A DNA stretch of 64,000 bases from Adenophora triphylla var. japonica (GCA_022495995.1 JAFEMH010002343.1:124001-188000); one strand, 5' to 3'; shown: positions 43,490 through 56,105, counted from the first letter of the stretch. A program made the numbers and translations. Notes: generated by a model from the letters alone, not told the origin.

Positions 43490-46400
43490 GTATTTGGTCG
43501 AGTAAAATAGAGGATATGGATATAGATTCGACTTGGACTAAGATGGAGCATATCATAAAGGAGGTGGCGAAAGAAATCCTTGGAGAATCTAAAGGAAGCG
43601 TGCCACCAAGTAAGGACGCATCATGGTGGAACGAGGAAGTAAAACAAGCAATAAAGAGCAAGCGAGAATGTTACAAATTATTGGGAAAATGCAATAGCGA
43701 TGAGAAGTATAAGGAGGCTAGAAGAGAAGCAAAGAAAGCAGTAAGAGACGCAAGAGCAAAGGTGAATTAGGAACTTTATGATAAATTGAATGTAAAAGAA
43801 GGGGAAAAGGACATTTTTTAGACTCGCTCGTACGAGAGATAAGAGGACACGAGATATTGGAAGGGTTAAATGTGTGAAAGATGTTGACCAAAGAGTTATG
43901 GTCGGGGATAAGGAGATAAAAGATAGATGGAGTTCGTACTTTGATATCTTGTTCAATGACGATCAAGAGCAGAATATTGGAGATTTAAATATCCCTTTGA
44001 ATATGATTAATTGAGATTTTATGCAGAGAATTCAAAATGGTGAAGTGGAAATGGAAATGAAAAAAATGGGATTGAAGAAAGCCGTAGGGCCGGATGAGAT
44101 AACAATTGAGGTTTGGAGACGTTTTGGGGAGAGGGGAATAGATTGGTTAACAACACTATTCAACAAGATATGGAGAAGCAACATAATGCCATTGGAGTAG
44201 AGGAAAAGTACTTTGATCCCTTTGTATAAGAACAAAGGTGATGTCCAAGATTGTGCCAACTATCGGGGGATCAAACTAATGAGCCATACTATGAAACTTT
44301 GGAATCGAGTGATTGCACAAATGCTAAGGAGAATTGTGAATGTTTCGGATAACCATTTGGATTTATGCCCGGAAGATCGACTATGGAGGCAATCTATCTT
44401 ATGAGACAAGCCATGGAGAACTATCGGGATAAAAAGAAAGATTTGCATATGATTTTCATCGATCTGGAGAAGGCGTATGATGAAGTGTCAAGAGAGGTAC
44501 TTTGGTCGGCTTTAGCAAAGAAATGCGTTTCAAATAAATATATTGATATTATCAAGGACATGTATAATGGAGTTGACGCTAGTGTATGAACTAGTATTAG
44601 GAAGACAGAAGAGTTCCCTATTACTATTGAAGTGAATCAAGGTTCTGCACTTAGTCCCTTCCTATTTGCTTTCATAATAGATGAATTGACGAGGTCAATC
44701 CAAGATGATATACCATGATGTATGTTATTCGCAGATGATATTGTGCTAATTGATGAGACAAAAGAGGGTGTTGAAAGTAAATTGAAGTTGTGGAGACACA
44801 CTTTAGAATCTCGAGGTTTTAGATTGAGTAGAAGCAAGACTGTATATTTGCAATGTAAGTTTAGCAGAGTTGAAAGTAGGGAGCCACATTCGATGGTAAG
44901 ATTGTTCGAGCTGAGTTTTTTAGCTATCTTTGATTTATTATCCAAAATGATGGAGAATTAGATGGAGATGTGACTCATAGGATTCAAGCAGGTTGATTGA
45001 ATTGGAAGAGTGACACATGGTTTCTATGTAATCCCGACATGTCCCATAGATTAAAGGAAAAATTCTACTGCACGACAATTAGGCCGGTACTGCTTTATGG
45101 CACTGAATGTTGGCCGTGAAACAGTGTCACGTTTAAAAGATGAATGTAGCGGAGATTTGTATGCTACGATGGATGTGTGGGCATACAAGGAATGATCGAT
45201 TGAGGGGTAAAGTAGGAGTTGCGCTCAACAACAAACAACAACAAAGCCTTAGTCCCAAAATAATTTGAGGTCGGTTAACATGAATCCTCATATGTCATCG
45301 TGTAAAAAGGCTGTTGAAAAAAAATATCAACCCCCCACATGAATTTTTGCCCTCCACTCCGGCCTCTTCAACACCATACTTTCACCCACTCCAAGTAAAC
45401 TCATATCATTTTCAATCACTCTAATCCAAGTTTGTTTGGGTCTTCCCCTACCCCTCGCCATTTTATCATTTCTCCACTGTTCCGTCCTCCTAACCGGTGC
45501 ATCACTCGGTCTCCTTCTCACATGTCCAAACCACCTTAGACGATTTTCCCTCATTTTATCCTCAATGGGCGCAACTCCTACTTTACCTCTGATCACCTCA
45601 TTCCCCAATCGATCATTTCTTATATGACCGCACATCCATCGAAGCATACGCATCTCCGCCACATTCATCTTATGCACGTGACACTGTTTCACGGCCCAAC
45701 ATTCGGTGCCGTAGCAACAGCGCCTAATTGCCGTGCGGTAGAATTTTCCCTTTAATCTATGGGGCATGTCGCGATCACATAGAAACCCTGTGGCACTCTT
45801 CCACTTCAACCAACCTGCTTTAATCCTATGAGCCACATCTCCATCTAATTCTCCATCCTTTTGGATAATGGATCCAAGATAGCGAAAAAACTCGGAAGCT
45901 TGGACAATATTTACATCAAATGTGACCGCCCCTGCCTCTCTACTTCCAACTCTGCTAAACTTACACTCCAAATATTCATTCTTGCTTCTGCTCAGTCTAA
46001 AACCTCGAGATTCCAAAGTGTCTCCACAACTCCAATTTACTTTCAACACCCTCTCTTGTCTCATCAGTCAGCACAATATCGTCTGCGAACAACATACACA
46101 TTGGTATATCATCTTGGACTGACCTCGTCAATTCGTCCATTATCAAAGCAAAAAGAAAAGGTCTAAGTGCGGAACCTTGATGCACTCCAATCTTTATAGG
46201 GAACTCTTCAGTCTTCCCAACACTAATTTGTACACAAGTACTAACTCCATTATACATGTCCTTGATAATATCAATATATTTCTTTGAAACACCCTTCTTT
46301 GCTAATGCCCACCAAAGTACCTCTCTTGGCACTTTATCATACGCCTTCTCCATATCAATGAAAATCATATGCAAATCTTTCTTTTAATCCTGATATTTCT

Positions 46401-46790
46401 TCATTGTTTGTCTCAAGATATATTGCCTCCATAGTCGATGTTTCCGGCATAAACTCAAATTGGTTATCCGAAGAGTGTAGAAGTGATAAAATGGGCAGGG
46501 GTAGGGGAAGATCCAAGCAAACATGAATTAGGGTGATTGAAAACGATATGAGTTTATTTGGATTGGATGAAAATATGGCGTTGAAGAGGTTGGGGTGGAG
46601 GGCAAAAATTCATGTGGGTGAAGGGGTTTGATTTTTTATTTTTTTATCTATTTTATATTTACTCTTTTATTATCACTATTTTTACATTTTTTTTTTCTTT
46701 CAGATGACAGATGAGGATTTATGTTAGCCGATCCCAAATTATTTTAGGACTAAGGCTTTGTTATTGTTGTTGTTGTATTGTATATTACGA
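43490..46790 (+). mobile_element. RTE-type LINE, copy 1, split by copy 2
   Basis: From 43490 to about 45225 the + strand carries decayed RTE sequence. It has a basic region after the endonuclease (WWNEEVKQAIKSKRECYKLL), then IPLYKNKGDVQDCANYRGIK, MIFIDLEKAYDEVSREVLW and [13 protein letters not shown], the reverse transcriptase palm. It is interrupted near 45228 and resumes at about 46480 (gtgataaaatgggcagggg). It ends with aggactaaggctttgttatt and a TTG run at about 46785, the usual 3' end of plant RTE elements. Stops and frameshifts are many, and the 5' end is truncated. Confidence 0.8.
45228..46475 (-). mobile_element. RTE-type LINE, copy 2, inserted antisense into copy 1
   Basis: On the minus strand from about 46475 it reads [78 protein letters not shown] and GRGRPKQTWIRVIENDMSLL. 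It ends with ggactaaggctttgttgttg and a TTG run at 45228. The C-terminal 245 codons are still open. About 100 bp of copy 1 are missing at the insertion point. Copies 1 and 2 form an inverted repeat of roughly 0.9 kb. Confidence 0.85.
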
Positions 46791-47313
46791 GTGCTATATA
46801 ATTCTTCAATGTATTACAATGGTCTAAATTGATATATACCGGGGAATATATTAGTCGAATGTATTTCGAGACAATAGTTAACTTCACAGTTGCTACAATA
46901 GTTAACTTCACAGTTGCTGTTTATAGCTGTGAACTCTGCCTCTCTAGGCTAGAAAACTTCTACTTAATGTCTCAGGTGTTAATTGACTGTCTCTGGGATT
47001 TACGTATTAATTTAAAATATAATCAAGTCTTGCTAGACTTATAAAGATAATTTTGGTTAGGTTCATGTTTTCTCCATTATCTGTCTGACTAATTCTTGTG
47101 GTATGATTTTGGCAGGATTGACTTGCTCATTTGTTATTGCTACCAGTTTTGTGCATGCAATGGACCACAACCTGAATTATTATTTTATCGATGTCTGTCA
47201 TAAGCTCAGTTATAACGTGTGAAGCAGATATGTATTTCCATGGGACATTTTTAACCACCAAAATCTTAAGGGTGGGATATAATTTAGCTTATGATTTGTA
47301 AGTTTCTACAAAA

Positions 47314-50300
47314 ATGGTTTTCAGTAGACTAGCAGATATTATATCTGCTGCTGCCAGCCGAACATCGGCCCCAAACTCTTCAGCTGCCCCATATGTATCA
47401 TCTGGATTGCCGCCTCTAGCTGGTTCTGGTTTTTCCAGCTCTGGACAGAAGAAGAATATTAGACTCTCCTCATCCCTTCAAGATTTCTCTTCATATCGTC
47501 GGCTTGATCCTGAAGAAGGCATTCTTATACCTGATAATGAGAGTGCGATCAACGCAATGCAGCATCAGTTGATGCGAGAAAACGGTGGGGCCAGCTTTTC
47601 TAAGGAGAAGTCACCACCACGAATTCCTGTTGTGCGAAGGAAGTGGATGCAAGTAATCGCGGTTTTTCTCTGCTTATTGTTGTTTGCTTTTCTTCTATAT
47701 ACTTTACAATATTTTTATTTTAATTGGTCTCAAGGAGCATCCAAGTACTATGTTGTACTTGATTGTGGTAGTACTGGAACACGGGTTTATGTTTACAAGG
47801 CATCTGTTAACCGTCAAAAAGATGGCAGTCTCCCAATTTCTGTGAAGTCAATACCTGAGGTTCTTCAGAATAAACCTAATTCGCAGAGTGGGCGTGCTTA
47901 TAACCGTATGGAGACCGAGCCTGGGTTTGACAAATTAGTGCGTAATGTATCTGGTTTGAAAGGAGCCATAAGGCCACTTATTCAATGGGCGGAGAAGCAG
48001 ATCCCAAAGCACTCACATAAGACAACGTCTGTATTCCTTTATGCTACAGCTGGTGTTCGTAGACTGCCAAGTTCAGACTCGAAATGGCTTCTCGATAAAT
48101 CTTGGTCCATTTTGAATAATTCGTCCTTCTTGTGCCATAGAGAGTGGGTTAAGATTATTACTGGCATGGAGGAAGCATACTATGGATGGATAGCTTTAAA
48201 CTATCACACCGGTGTCTTAGGGGCTATACCAAAGAAAGAGACATTTGGTGCGCTTGATTTGGGGGGCTCATCATTACAGGTTACTTTTGAGAGTAAGGAT
48301 TATATTCACAACGAGACTACCTTAAAGCTGAGCATAGGTTCTGTTGACCATCATTTAATCGCCTATTCATTAGCAGGCTATGGGCTCAATGATGCTTTTG
48401 ACAAGTCGGTGGTTCATCTTCTCAAGAAGAACCATGTTAGTAAAGCAGATCTAAATGGTGGAAAGTCTGTTCTCAGACACCCATGCTTGCAGTCTGGTTA
48501 TAAGGAGAAGTATACTTGCTCCCAGTGCGCATCTGCTTTCCAAGATGATGGGAGTCCTATTGGAAGAAAACTTTTAGGCAAACGTGGAAAACCTGGAACT
48601 CCAATTCAACTAATCGGTGCTCCAAATTGGGATGAATGTAGTGCACTTGCGAAAGTAGCTGTTAATTCGTCGGAATGGTCTGATAAAAGTCCAAGTCTGG
48701 ATTGTGAATTGCAACCTTGCGCTCTCCCTGATGACCTGCCTCGTCCATATGGCCAGTTTTACGCAATGTCTGGTTTTTATGTTGTTTATCGGTTCTTTAA
48801 CTTGACTCCTGATGCTGCACTTGATGATGTATTAGAGAGGGGTCGAGAATTCTGTGAAAAGGCTTGGGACATTGCAAAGAAGAGTGTTGCACCCCAACCC
48901 TTTATAGAGCAGTATTGCTTCAGGGCACCATATGTTGTATTGCTATTGAGGGAAGGTTTGCACATAACTGACAGCCGTGTTACTATTGGTTCTGGTGGGA
49001 TTACTTGGACAACTGGTGTTGCTTTGTTGGAAGCTGGGAAAGCATTACCGACCAGCTTGGTTCTTCCTTATTATGAAGTCCTTCGGATGAAGATAAACCC
49101 TTTCATTTTAATTGCGATATTGTTTATTTCGTTGTGTTTCCTTGTCTGTGCATTATCATGCATTGGCAATTGGATGCCAAGATTTTTCCGTGGGCCATAT
49201 TTACCCCTTTTCAGACACAACAGCGCGTCAGGTGCTTCAGTTCTCAATATCCCAACTCCTTTCAGATTCCAACGTTGGAGTCCTATCATTTCAGGTAAAA
49301 ATTCTATATAAGATTTGTGAATTCCGTTTTAAATACTGTGAAAGTTGGTTCATGTAGCCGAAAACTATTGTGGAAGTGAAAAAGAGAGAATTCAATTTCC
49401 GACATACTGAAGGTTGATCTTGTTGCGGAAGCATTTGTCTTTAGGAGACAGGATAGAATGTGAAAATCTGATATTTTTGTATATATATGATGCCTACAAT
49501 ACAAATAAAGAATAGTTAAAAGTGAATGTAAGCGCATTGGAGATTCTGTAAAAGTGAGAGAAAAGAAAAAGAAAACTTCAATTTAAGATTGTGAGTCTAT
49601 ATCTTGGTACGTAGCTTTCTAAAGAATGTCATCCTATATGTGTTAAAATTTGTGTAATAGGATTGGATCTGTCCACAAAGCCCGCAAGCCTAATCTTGTA
49701 CTAATATTCAACTCTAATTAACTATGAGTTATTACATCTTTTTACAGTCAACCACAGCTCTTCTAATACTACTAGGCTCTGATGCTCAAACTCTTTGGTT
49801 TACCCCGCCGTACCCGTGTCGGACACTCCGATGTTAGTGTTATCGACAAGTGTCCGGCGGGGTAAACCAAAGAGTACGAGCATCATAGCTACTAGGATTA
49901 CTTGTGACAACCAACTATGATATAACTTCATTACTCCTGACGTCTAAACAACTCCACTTATAAGAAGTAACATTAATACTAATTAACTTTCCGATCAAAA
50001 AAAAAAAAATACTAATTATCTAAATCTACCAAGGACTCACCCTTGAAGCCATTAGCTTGCAAATAACCAATGGGCTTTAACACGAGCTTCCGGGGACTCA
50101 TACATTCCACCTTGTTTCTTGTGCTGCATCAACTTGAGGATAGAAAAACTATGACGTCTTGTTTCCCTAAATGTACACAAGATCAATGCCAAATTAGTTC
50201 AGTTTCAATATTCCATATGTAAGCTGTTTTACCATTGACGAGACAAATTGTTTTTTGAGCTTTAGCTCTTCTGCTGAAGAAGCTTTTCTGACCTGTGAAA

Positions 50301-51711
50301 TTATAAGTATTTTGAACAAATCTCATTTGACTATGGTTTGTGCCTTTGCTACAAATAATGGGTAAAATACATCCTTAATATGGATCCATTGAATACCATG
50401 CTGTTTGTTAAGTGCCTTTCTCAGTTGAGTCAGTTCTGTTTTCCTCTCAAAACTATTCTCTTATGGAAGTGTGTGATTTTATGGTCATTAGTCATTTTCA
50501 GCTTACGTAGATCTAATTTTTGTTTCAGCCTTTCTTAGTCCATTTACATTCTTACTGTTGTTACTTGTTACGAGTCTCTGCTTCTTTGAATTATCCTGGG
50601 AGTTATAATTATGGTTTCCATGGAATCTGTGTCCTACTATGTACTCTGTTACCAAATTGAGGTGTCCCCTTGGGAGAAAGATTGTCCCAAAATGAATTTC
50701 CCTTTTTCTTTGAAGTACTAAATTCACCTTCGCTACTTATCATGTCCCAATGTACACTTACTATACTTGGACTGGCTATACACAAGGGCTCGTTTGGTAC
50801 ATAGGAATGTAGGGGTGGGAATGGGCAGTGGCGAAGCCACACTATGCTAATGGGGGTCATTCACCCCTTGATATTGGAATTGTGTCATTTTTACCCCTTT
50901 TAAGTTTTTGAAAAATAACATTTTTACCACTAATATAGTAAATTTTACAGTTTTGATCCCCTTAAGTGTAGGAAAAAATGCCACTATGTTGTAATTTTGA
51001 CCCCCTTCTACTCAATTTCTGGCTTCGCCACTGGGAATGGGTATGTCATTCCCAGTTAATAGATAACTTTGTTTGGCATATGCATTATACGGGATAAGGG
51101 TTTTGAGTATTTGTTTCCTAGGCATCAAATACCCATTATTCATGGGCATCCTAATCAATGGGTTTCAATTACCCATTACCGGGGGATAGATAAGATTATC
51201 CTAGATGCTCATTCTTGTGCACCAAACGATCCCTAAGGGTATACATGTATAAGATGGCCTAATAGTAACCCTTTTTTTTTCTTTTTTTACAAAAAACTAA
51301 AAGTGGACCCTCATTTTGGGATGAAGTGAGAATAAAAAAAATTACACTTTCTTTTCTGCGTTTTTTTAAACTGTTAATTCTTCAGTTTTCAGACTTTCTG
51401 ATCTGTCATTTGTGATAATCCCAGGTGAAGGAAGAGTTAAGATGCCTTTAAGTCCAGTTGCTAGTGCTCAACACAGACCATTTGGGACTGACATCCAGCT
51501 AGCCGGGTCTTCACTTTACCCATCATCTAGCAGTGTCGCTCATAGTTATTCTTCAGGTAGCTTGGGTCAGATGCAATTTGACGATACCTCTACTAGCATG
51601 GGTTCCTTCTGGTCCCCACGGAGAAGTCAGATGCGTCTCCAAAGCAGACGATCACAGTCTCGAGAAGACCTTAATTCTTCACTTGCTGAGATTCATATGG
51701 CAAATGTTTAA
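47314..51711 (+). CDS. APY7: APY7-type apyrase (GDA1/CD39 nucleoside phosphatase), two coding exons
   Basis: Coding exons are 47314-49294 and 51425-51711 (G|GTAAAA donor, ccag acceptor), giving 755 aa. Arabidopsis APY7 is about 740. Residues 1-110 are a Ser-rich cytosolic region with the family motif SSSLQDFSSYRRLDPEEGI. A signal anchor spans about 111-136. The five apyrase conserved regions follow: LDCGSTGTRVYVY (Asp150), YATAGVRRLP (about 243), MEEAYYGWIALNY (Glu286/287), GALDLGGSSLQVTFE (Asp315) and GSGGITWTTGVALLEAG (about 559). A second membrane segment lies at about 594-616. Exon 2 supplies a Ser/Arg-rich tail (MGSFWSPRRSQMRLQSRRSQ, SREDLNSSLAE). Such proteins are type II or two-pass endomembrane enzymes hydrolysing nucleoside di- and triphosphates. 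APY7 acts in pollen wall formation with APY6. The frame is intact. A long 5' UTR intron carrying nested LINEs is inferred. Confidence 0.95.
49777..49888. mobile_element. 112-bp foldback MITE in the APY7-like intron
   Basis: It is flanked by exact CTACTAGG 8-mers (49769-49776 and 49889-49896). The arms atgctcaaactctttggttt-accccgccg (49782-49810) and their inverse at 49855-49883 differ at two positions, around a 44-base interior that itself contains a gtgtcggac / gtccg pairing. No coding potential. Confidence 0.75.
50826..51033. mobile_element. hAT-type MITE in the APY7-like intron
   Basis: The ends CAGTGGCGAAGCCA and the exact inverse tggcttcgccactg are flanked by perfect GGAATGGG duplications (50818-50825 and 51034-51041). 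It is 208 bp with internal tttttacccc and ttgaccccc words. Same family as 25509 and 52630. Confidence 0.93.
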
Positions 51712-52250
51712 TGACCTGGTTTTTCAAGCCACTTTCGGTCATATTTTGCTTTTGCTCGAAATAAACTTGTGGTTAAAAAACTACAAACTCCTCCCCACCA
51801 ATCAAAGTATGAGACGTAAAAGATTGGTGACTGACTACTGATATGAGGAAATGGTTTTTTGCTGTATGCAATGTCTCTTCACGGAAGTGTTGACTTTTGG
51901 AGAAGTTTAACCAAGGAGGTGTCCGGTGGGTCCAATGGCAATATCATATAGCTCGAAGCATCTTCTTGGCGGACAAGGTTTGGGACTTGTAAATAGTTTA
52001 CGAACTTTGGTCAACTACCTTGACTGCGAAAGCTATAGGATGAATGGTTGAAATCTGGAGATACGAAACCTTTGAAACAGCGAACAAGCTCAAATGGTCC
52101 GGTCGCCATTATACGACATGATTCAAGGAGCTTATTGAAAATTTGAGCTTACAAGTGTTGGGACAAAATTTTGTACGATTAATTTTTATTCAATTTTACA
52201 TGTTCAATTGCGAATATGATGTTGAAGTTAATCTAACCTATTTAAGGCAT

Positions 52251-52289
<39 letters not shown>

Positions 52290-52629
52290 ATATGCCATTA
52301 TATGGGCTTAACAGTAGAATTTACGTACACTTAGTTTGATCATTGAGTTTATATGTGCAATTACTTGACTTTCCTCTCTTAGCTTGAAACCGACAACCGT
52401 GTTGTGCTAATAGAGTTCCATTTTGCCCTAAATTGAATCAATTTGTACTTAAAGCAAGTAATGTTGCCCTAATTACTAATCTTTGTAGTTAGTATCTAAA
52501 TTTACTGCCTATATCTCGAGGTGCATTTTTGTCGAAATTTGCCACCGCAGATATCTTGACGATCATATCTCTCGCTATAGATGACTTTTATGAATCTGGG
52601 TCGTTCAATGAAGCCGAGTGCTATCCAGT
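51712..52629 (+). other. 3' UTR and downstream flank of the APY7-like gene
   Basis: No further gene is seen. An AATAAA-like word lies at 51761 (gaaataaacttg), 50 bp after the stop, and another AT-rich candidate near 52170. A pure T run of about 35 bases is at 52253-52287. Confidence 0.45.
52253..52287. repeat. Poly-T tract
   Basis: An uninterrupted run of about 35 T. A short frame coding poly-Phe through it is spurious. Confidence 0.95.
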
Positions 52630-52803
52630 TAGTGCCGAAGCCAGCCTAAGCTTACTTATGTCAATTTTACCCCTTCTACATTTAGGAAAATAACGTTTTT
52701 AACCTCTTAAATAGTAATATTTGCAATCTTGACCCCATAAATTTATTAGGAAAAAATATCAAAATTTTGACTCCCCTCCAATAAATTTCTCGCTTCGCCA
52801 ACT
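52630..52803. mobile_element. Diverged hAT-type MITE, third copy of its family
   Basis: It starts agtgccgaagccag and ends in the imperfect inverse ctcgcttcgccaact. The interior has the family words ttttacccc, aaaataacg and ttgacccc. No target duplication is recognisable, so this is an old copy. Confidence 0.6.
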
Positions 52804-52990
52804 TATGCAATTGGTTTGTTTGCATGTATATAAAACCTTTATGAATTCAGTTCAACGCAGCTGACTGCTATACAGTTGGACTGTTTGTATATGAAATTCA
52901 TTACGGTCGACACTTGAATAAATAGTCAAATGCATGTGGACTGTGACTATGCAATTTAACTACTCCCTAAATCCTTAGAATATGAGCTTA

Positions 52991-53270
52991 AAAGATAAAA
53001 GAGATCCATGAAAATTTGAGTTTCAAATGTAAAAATTTGAGATATGCAAAAAGTTGGGTGTTCAATAGAGGCAACTCAGCAGGCAATATGGGCCAAGACA
53101 ACACCGGCATGTTATCCTTCCACTGTCAAAAGATAAAAGAGATCCATAAAATTTGAGTTTCGAAATGTAAAAATTTGAGATATGCAAAAAGTTGGGTGTT
53201 CAATAGAGGCAACTCAGCAGGCAATATGGGCCAAGACAGCACCGGCCTGTTATCCTTCCACTGTCAAGAG
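52991..53270. repeat. 138-bp tandem duplication
   Basis: The unit from aaagataaaagagatccat through atatgggccaagaca and gttatccttccactgtc is present at 52991 and 53129 with few differences. Confidence 0.85.
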
Positions 53271-53520
53271 CGGGAAGTTTTCGCTGCTCTGTGAAACCAG
53301 CCTGACGCATTGCCAACCACTCTAGGAGCCATGAGGCCCAAGCCTTCGCCTGAACCACATGGCCTAACTCTCAACTTGGAGTGGGCAAGCCAGTAATTGC
53401 ACATCACTGGCCCTACCAGTCAAGCCACCTCACTGTCCAACCCAACTTGATGCTCTCACATGAGTTACAGGCCCGCGCTACCAGGCCCAGCGATCATAAG
53501 TAAAGTAAACCATGTTTATA
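53271..53520. other. GC-rich patch of unknown origin
   Basis: About 250 bp of markedly higher GC content (aggcccaagccttcgcctga, gttacaggcccgcgctacca) in AT-rich surroundings. No frame, tRNA-like box or known repeat end could be recognised. From 53521 to 54165 nothing is seen. Confidence 0.4.
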
Positions 53521-54165
53521 AACTGAGATTAAGATTAAAAATTTAACGATGTGGGATTAGTCATTGATGTATCATCTTACTGGTCTGGAAAAACCTTTTA
53601 TTTTAGTTGAGGAAATGCTTTCATTTGTACATTGAATTCAGCTCTAGTTTGATTCTAATAGTTCATCTTAGTTTACAATAACTAGATTGACGTTAATTCT
53701 TAATCAAATCACATTCAAAATGATCATTAAAATCAAGGTGAAACCATCCTTCAATTCGGATAGATAAATCAAAGAAGTTCGCAAAAGACGTTTCTTGAAA
53801 TCCCAGTGAGCTTTACAAGCACTGCCAGCGTTAGCGAAATTCTTATTCCAAGACTGATTTAAAGTGTCCACGATGATGATGACGTTGAAATTCGTGCAAC
53901 CTTATCATTCCTTTCTGTTTTCACCATTGGAGCTCTAATCGTCTAAATAACCTTACAAGGTTGGTCGCCATTTGCCAAAGCCAATTACATGGTTATGCTT
54001 TTCTGGTTGATAGTTTTAAGTGCTGATGTGACTATTTACTTGTATTCCAGCATGGTTCTATCGCTCGTATATGCTTCCTTTCATCAAGTTTTTGTGCTTC
54101 TTGATCTGTATTTCCCAATCCCTTCCCTCACTGTTTGAAGATTTGTGTTCTTCTCTCTCCCGTCT

Positions 54166-54932
54166 TGAAAACTTGAGTTTTATGGGAACATTATTATGTT
54201 TCCTTATTTCAAAAGACTTCTATTATGGTAAGAAGATTTTGAGACTTTCATGGAGATTTATAAGTATCTTAATTTTATTAAGAGATTGTAATTATGTAAA
54301 TATCTTTTATTTATGTACATAGTTTTATATTAGGACTAACCTACTAATATTTGATTTCCTTGTGAGTGTGTTATATGTTTTCATATAGAAAAAGGAATCT
54401 CACAAAGGAAGAAGTCGATTGCATGAAGATCTTCTCCAAGGTGCTCTATAAATACAAGGCTTTCAGCACAAAGAGAAGTTACACAATTTACGAGAGAAAA
54501 TCACATTCTTCATAGTCATTCGACATTGTTGTTTTAGGTTGTGAGCTTACATCCGTAACTCACATCTAGGTTTTCATAAAGTTCTCTTGTTTTACTTCTG
54601 ATTGAATAAGTCCTACTTGGGAAAGGGGAGTTGTTCATATCATAGAAGGTGATTAGAACTTGTTTAGTATTTTCATATTTTAGTTTTTCACTTATTTGTT
54701 TTTGTAAGAAACATAAGTTTTTATAGTGAAAAGGTTTTTGGGCGTAAGCCTAGTTTGCCGATCACACAGATCGCAAGCGTTTATAACTCTTGAGTTATTG
54801 CATTTTATTTACTTTTATTTACTTTATTCCGCCGCATTATCTCGTGGATGTGTGGACAGTTGTGAGACACATCCGTACTCACATCCTTTGCCTATTGCGT
54901 GATCCAAGTTTCCTAGCTACACGAAACTTTCA
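54166..54932 (+). repeat. 5' LTR of the Sirevirus-like element
   Basis: It begins TGAAAAC and ends ACTTTCA just before the primer binding site. Its first 200 bases match 63801-64000 with a single difference (t at 54173, g in the other copy). A possible TATA region is ctctataaatac at about 54444. A GATGTG/CACATC cluster lies at 54846-54886. Confidence 0.9.
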
Positions 54933-54934
54933 AT

Positions 54935-54948
54935 TGGTATCGCAGCCA
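54935..54948 (+). other. Primer binding site of the Sirevirus-like element
   Basis: TGGTATCGCAGCCA lies two bases after the LTR. It matches the usual initiator-tRNA-Met site of copia elements except at two positions. Confidence 0.75.
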
Positions 54949-54993
54949 ACTCTCGAAATATTACCGAGTGTCGATCCGTAAAGTGTAGTCATT

Positions 54994-56060
54994 ATGGAAT
55001 GCCAAAATCACCAAAATAGGCCTCCCGTCTTCGATGGCACAAATTATTCTCTTTGGAAGTCTAAGATGCGAAATTACATCAAAAGTATTGATGAAAGAGC
55101 TTGGATGTGCATTCTTGTTGCATGGCAACCTCCTACCGTGGAGAAAAGCCATCTTCCGGTGTTGGTGAGTCCTTCTTTGAAAGAAAACCCGAAGAACAAT
55201 GGACTCTTGATGAAATACAAGCCGCAAATTACAATTCAAAAGCCATGGGTGCTATTTCCAGCCATGTTTCGGGAATATGTACAAGCTTATAACAAATGAA
55301 AGTATAGCCAAATCTGCTTGGGATATTTTGCAAACTCAATGTGAGGGAGCACCAAGTGTGAAGGCTACCAGGCTTAGGATTTTAATGGATAGGTTTGAGT
55401 TACTTCGAATGGAAGAAACCGAGGATATTGTGTCATATGCCGCTAAGATTCATGAGATTTCAAATGAATGCACAAGTCTAGGAGAATCTATCTCCAATGC
55501 AAGACTTGTTAGTAAAATTCTAAGGACCTTGCCCGAGAGGTTTAACATTAAAGTAGCCGTGATTGAAGAAACAAAGGACACAAATACCGTAGGTCTTGAC
55601 ACTATCATAGGAATCTTGACCGTGTTTGAGCTTAACCTCGAGGCTCAAAAGAAAACAAAACACACGCCTTGCCCTTAAAAGTGCCGCCGCTCTACCAAAA
55701 GAGCTTGTGGAATTATCCTCCGAAATTGACAAGTCCAATCTTGAAGATGAGGATGTAGCTTTTATTTCAAAGAAATTCAGTTCTATACTCGAAAAATAGA
55801 AGGATAAGCAAGTTTCCCAATAGACCTACTTCCAAGCTTCTGCGAAAAGCCCAAACCTAGCACCGACACCGGATTCAAGAAACCAAGTTTTGAAAATAAA
55901 TCATCTGAATCTGTCCAATGTAGGGCATGTCGTGGCTTTGGTCATTATGCCAATGAGTGTGCTAACACACTTAAAAAGAAGGGGATGAGCTTAACTGCTA
56001 CCCTTAGTGACAGTGAAGATGAGGAAGAAGAAGTGGCTAACATGTCTGCCTTAAATTGCC
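54994..56060 (+). pseudogene. Gag of the Sirevirus-like element, N-terminal part
   Basis: The frame from 54994 (PPVFDGTNYSLWKSKMRNYI, DERAWMCI) is the DUF4219/UBN2-type gag start. A frameshift at about 55150 moves to EEQWTLDEIQAANYNSKAMG, then to the frame at 55277 (SAWDILQTQCEG, MDRFELLRMEETEDIVSYAA, LPERFNIKV). A CX2CX4HX4C knuckle (CRACRGFGHYANEC) lies at about 55921-55962. Gag would form the particle in the cytoplasm. At least three lesions break it. Confidence 0.8.
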
Positions 56061-56105
56061 ATTCTCGTGTTTAATGCTTTTTCTCGCAGATAGAAGAAAA
56101 TACTC

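Noticed and set aside
52143..52334. Small frame with a poly-Phe run
   Set aside because: It depends on the 35-base T tract and has no start context or homology.
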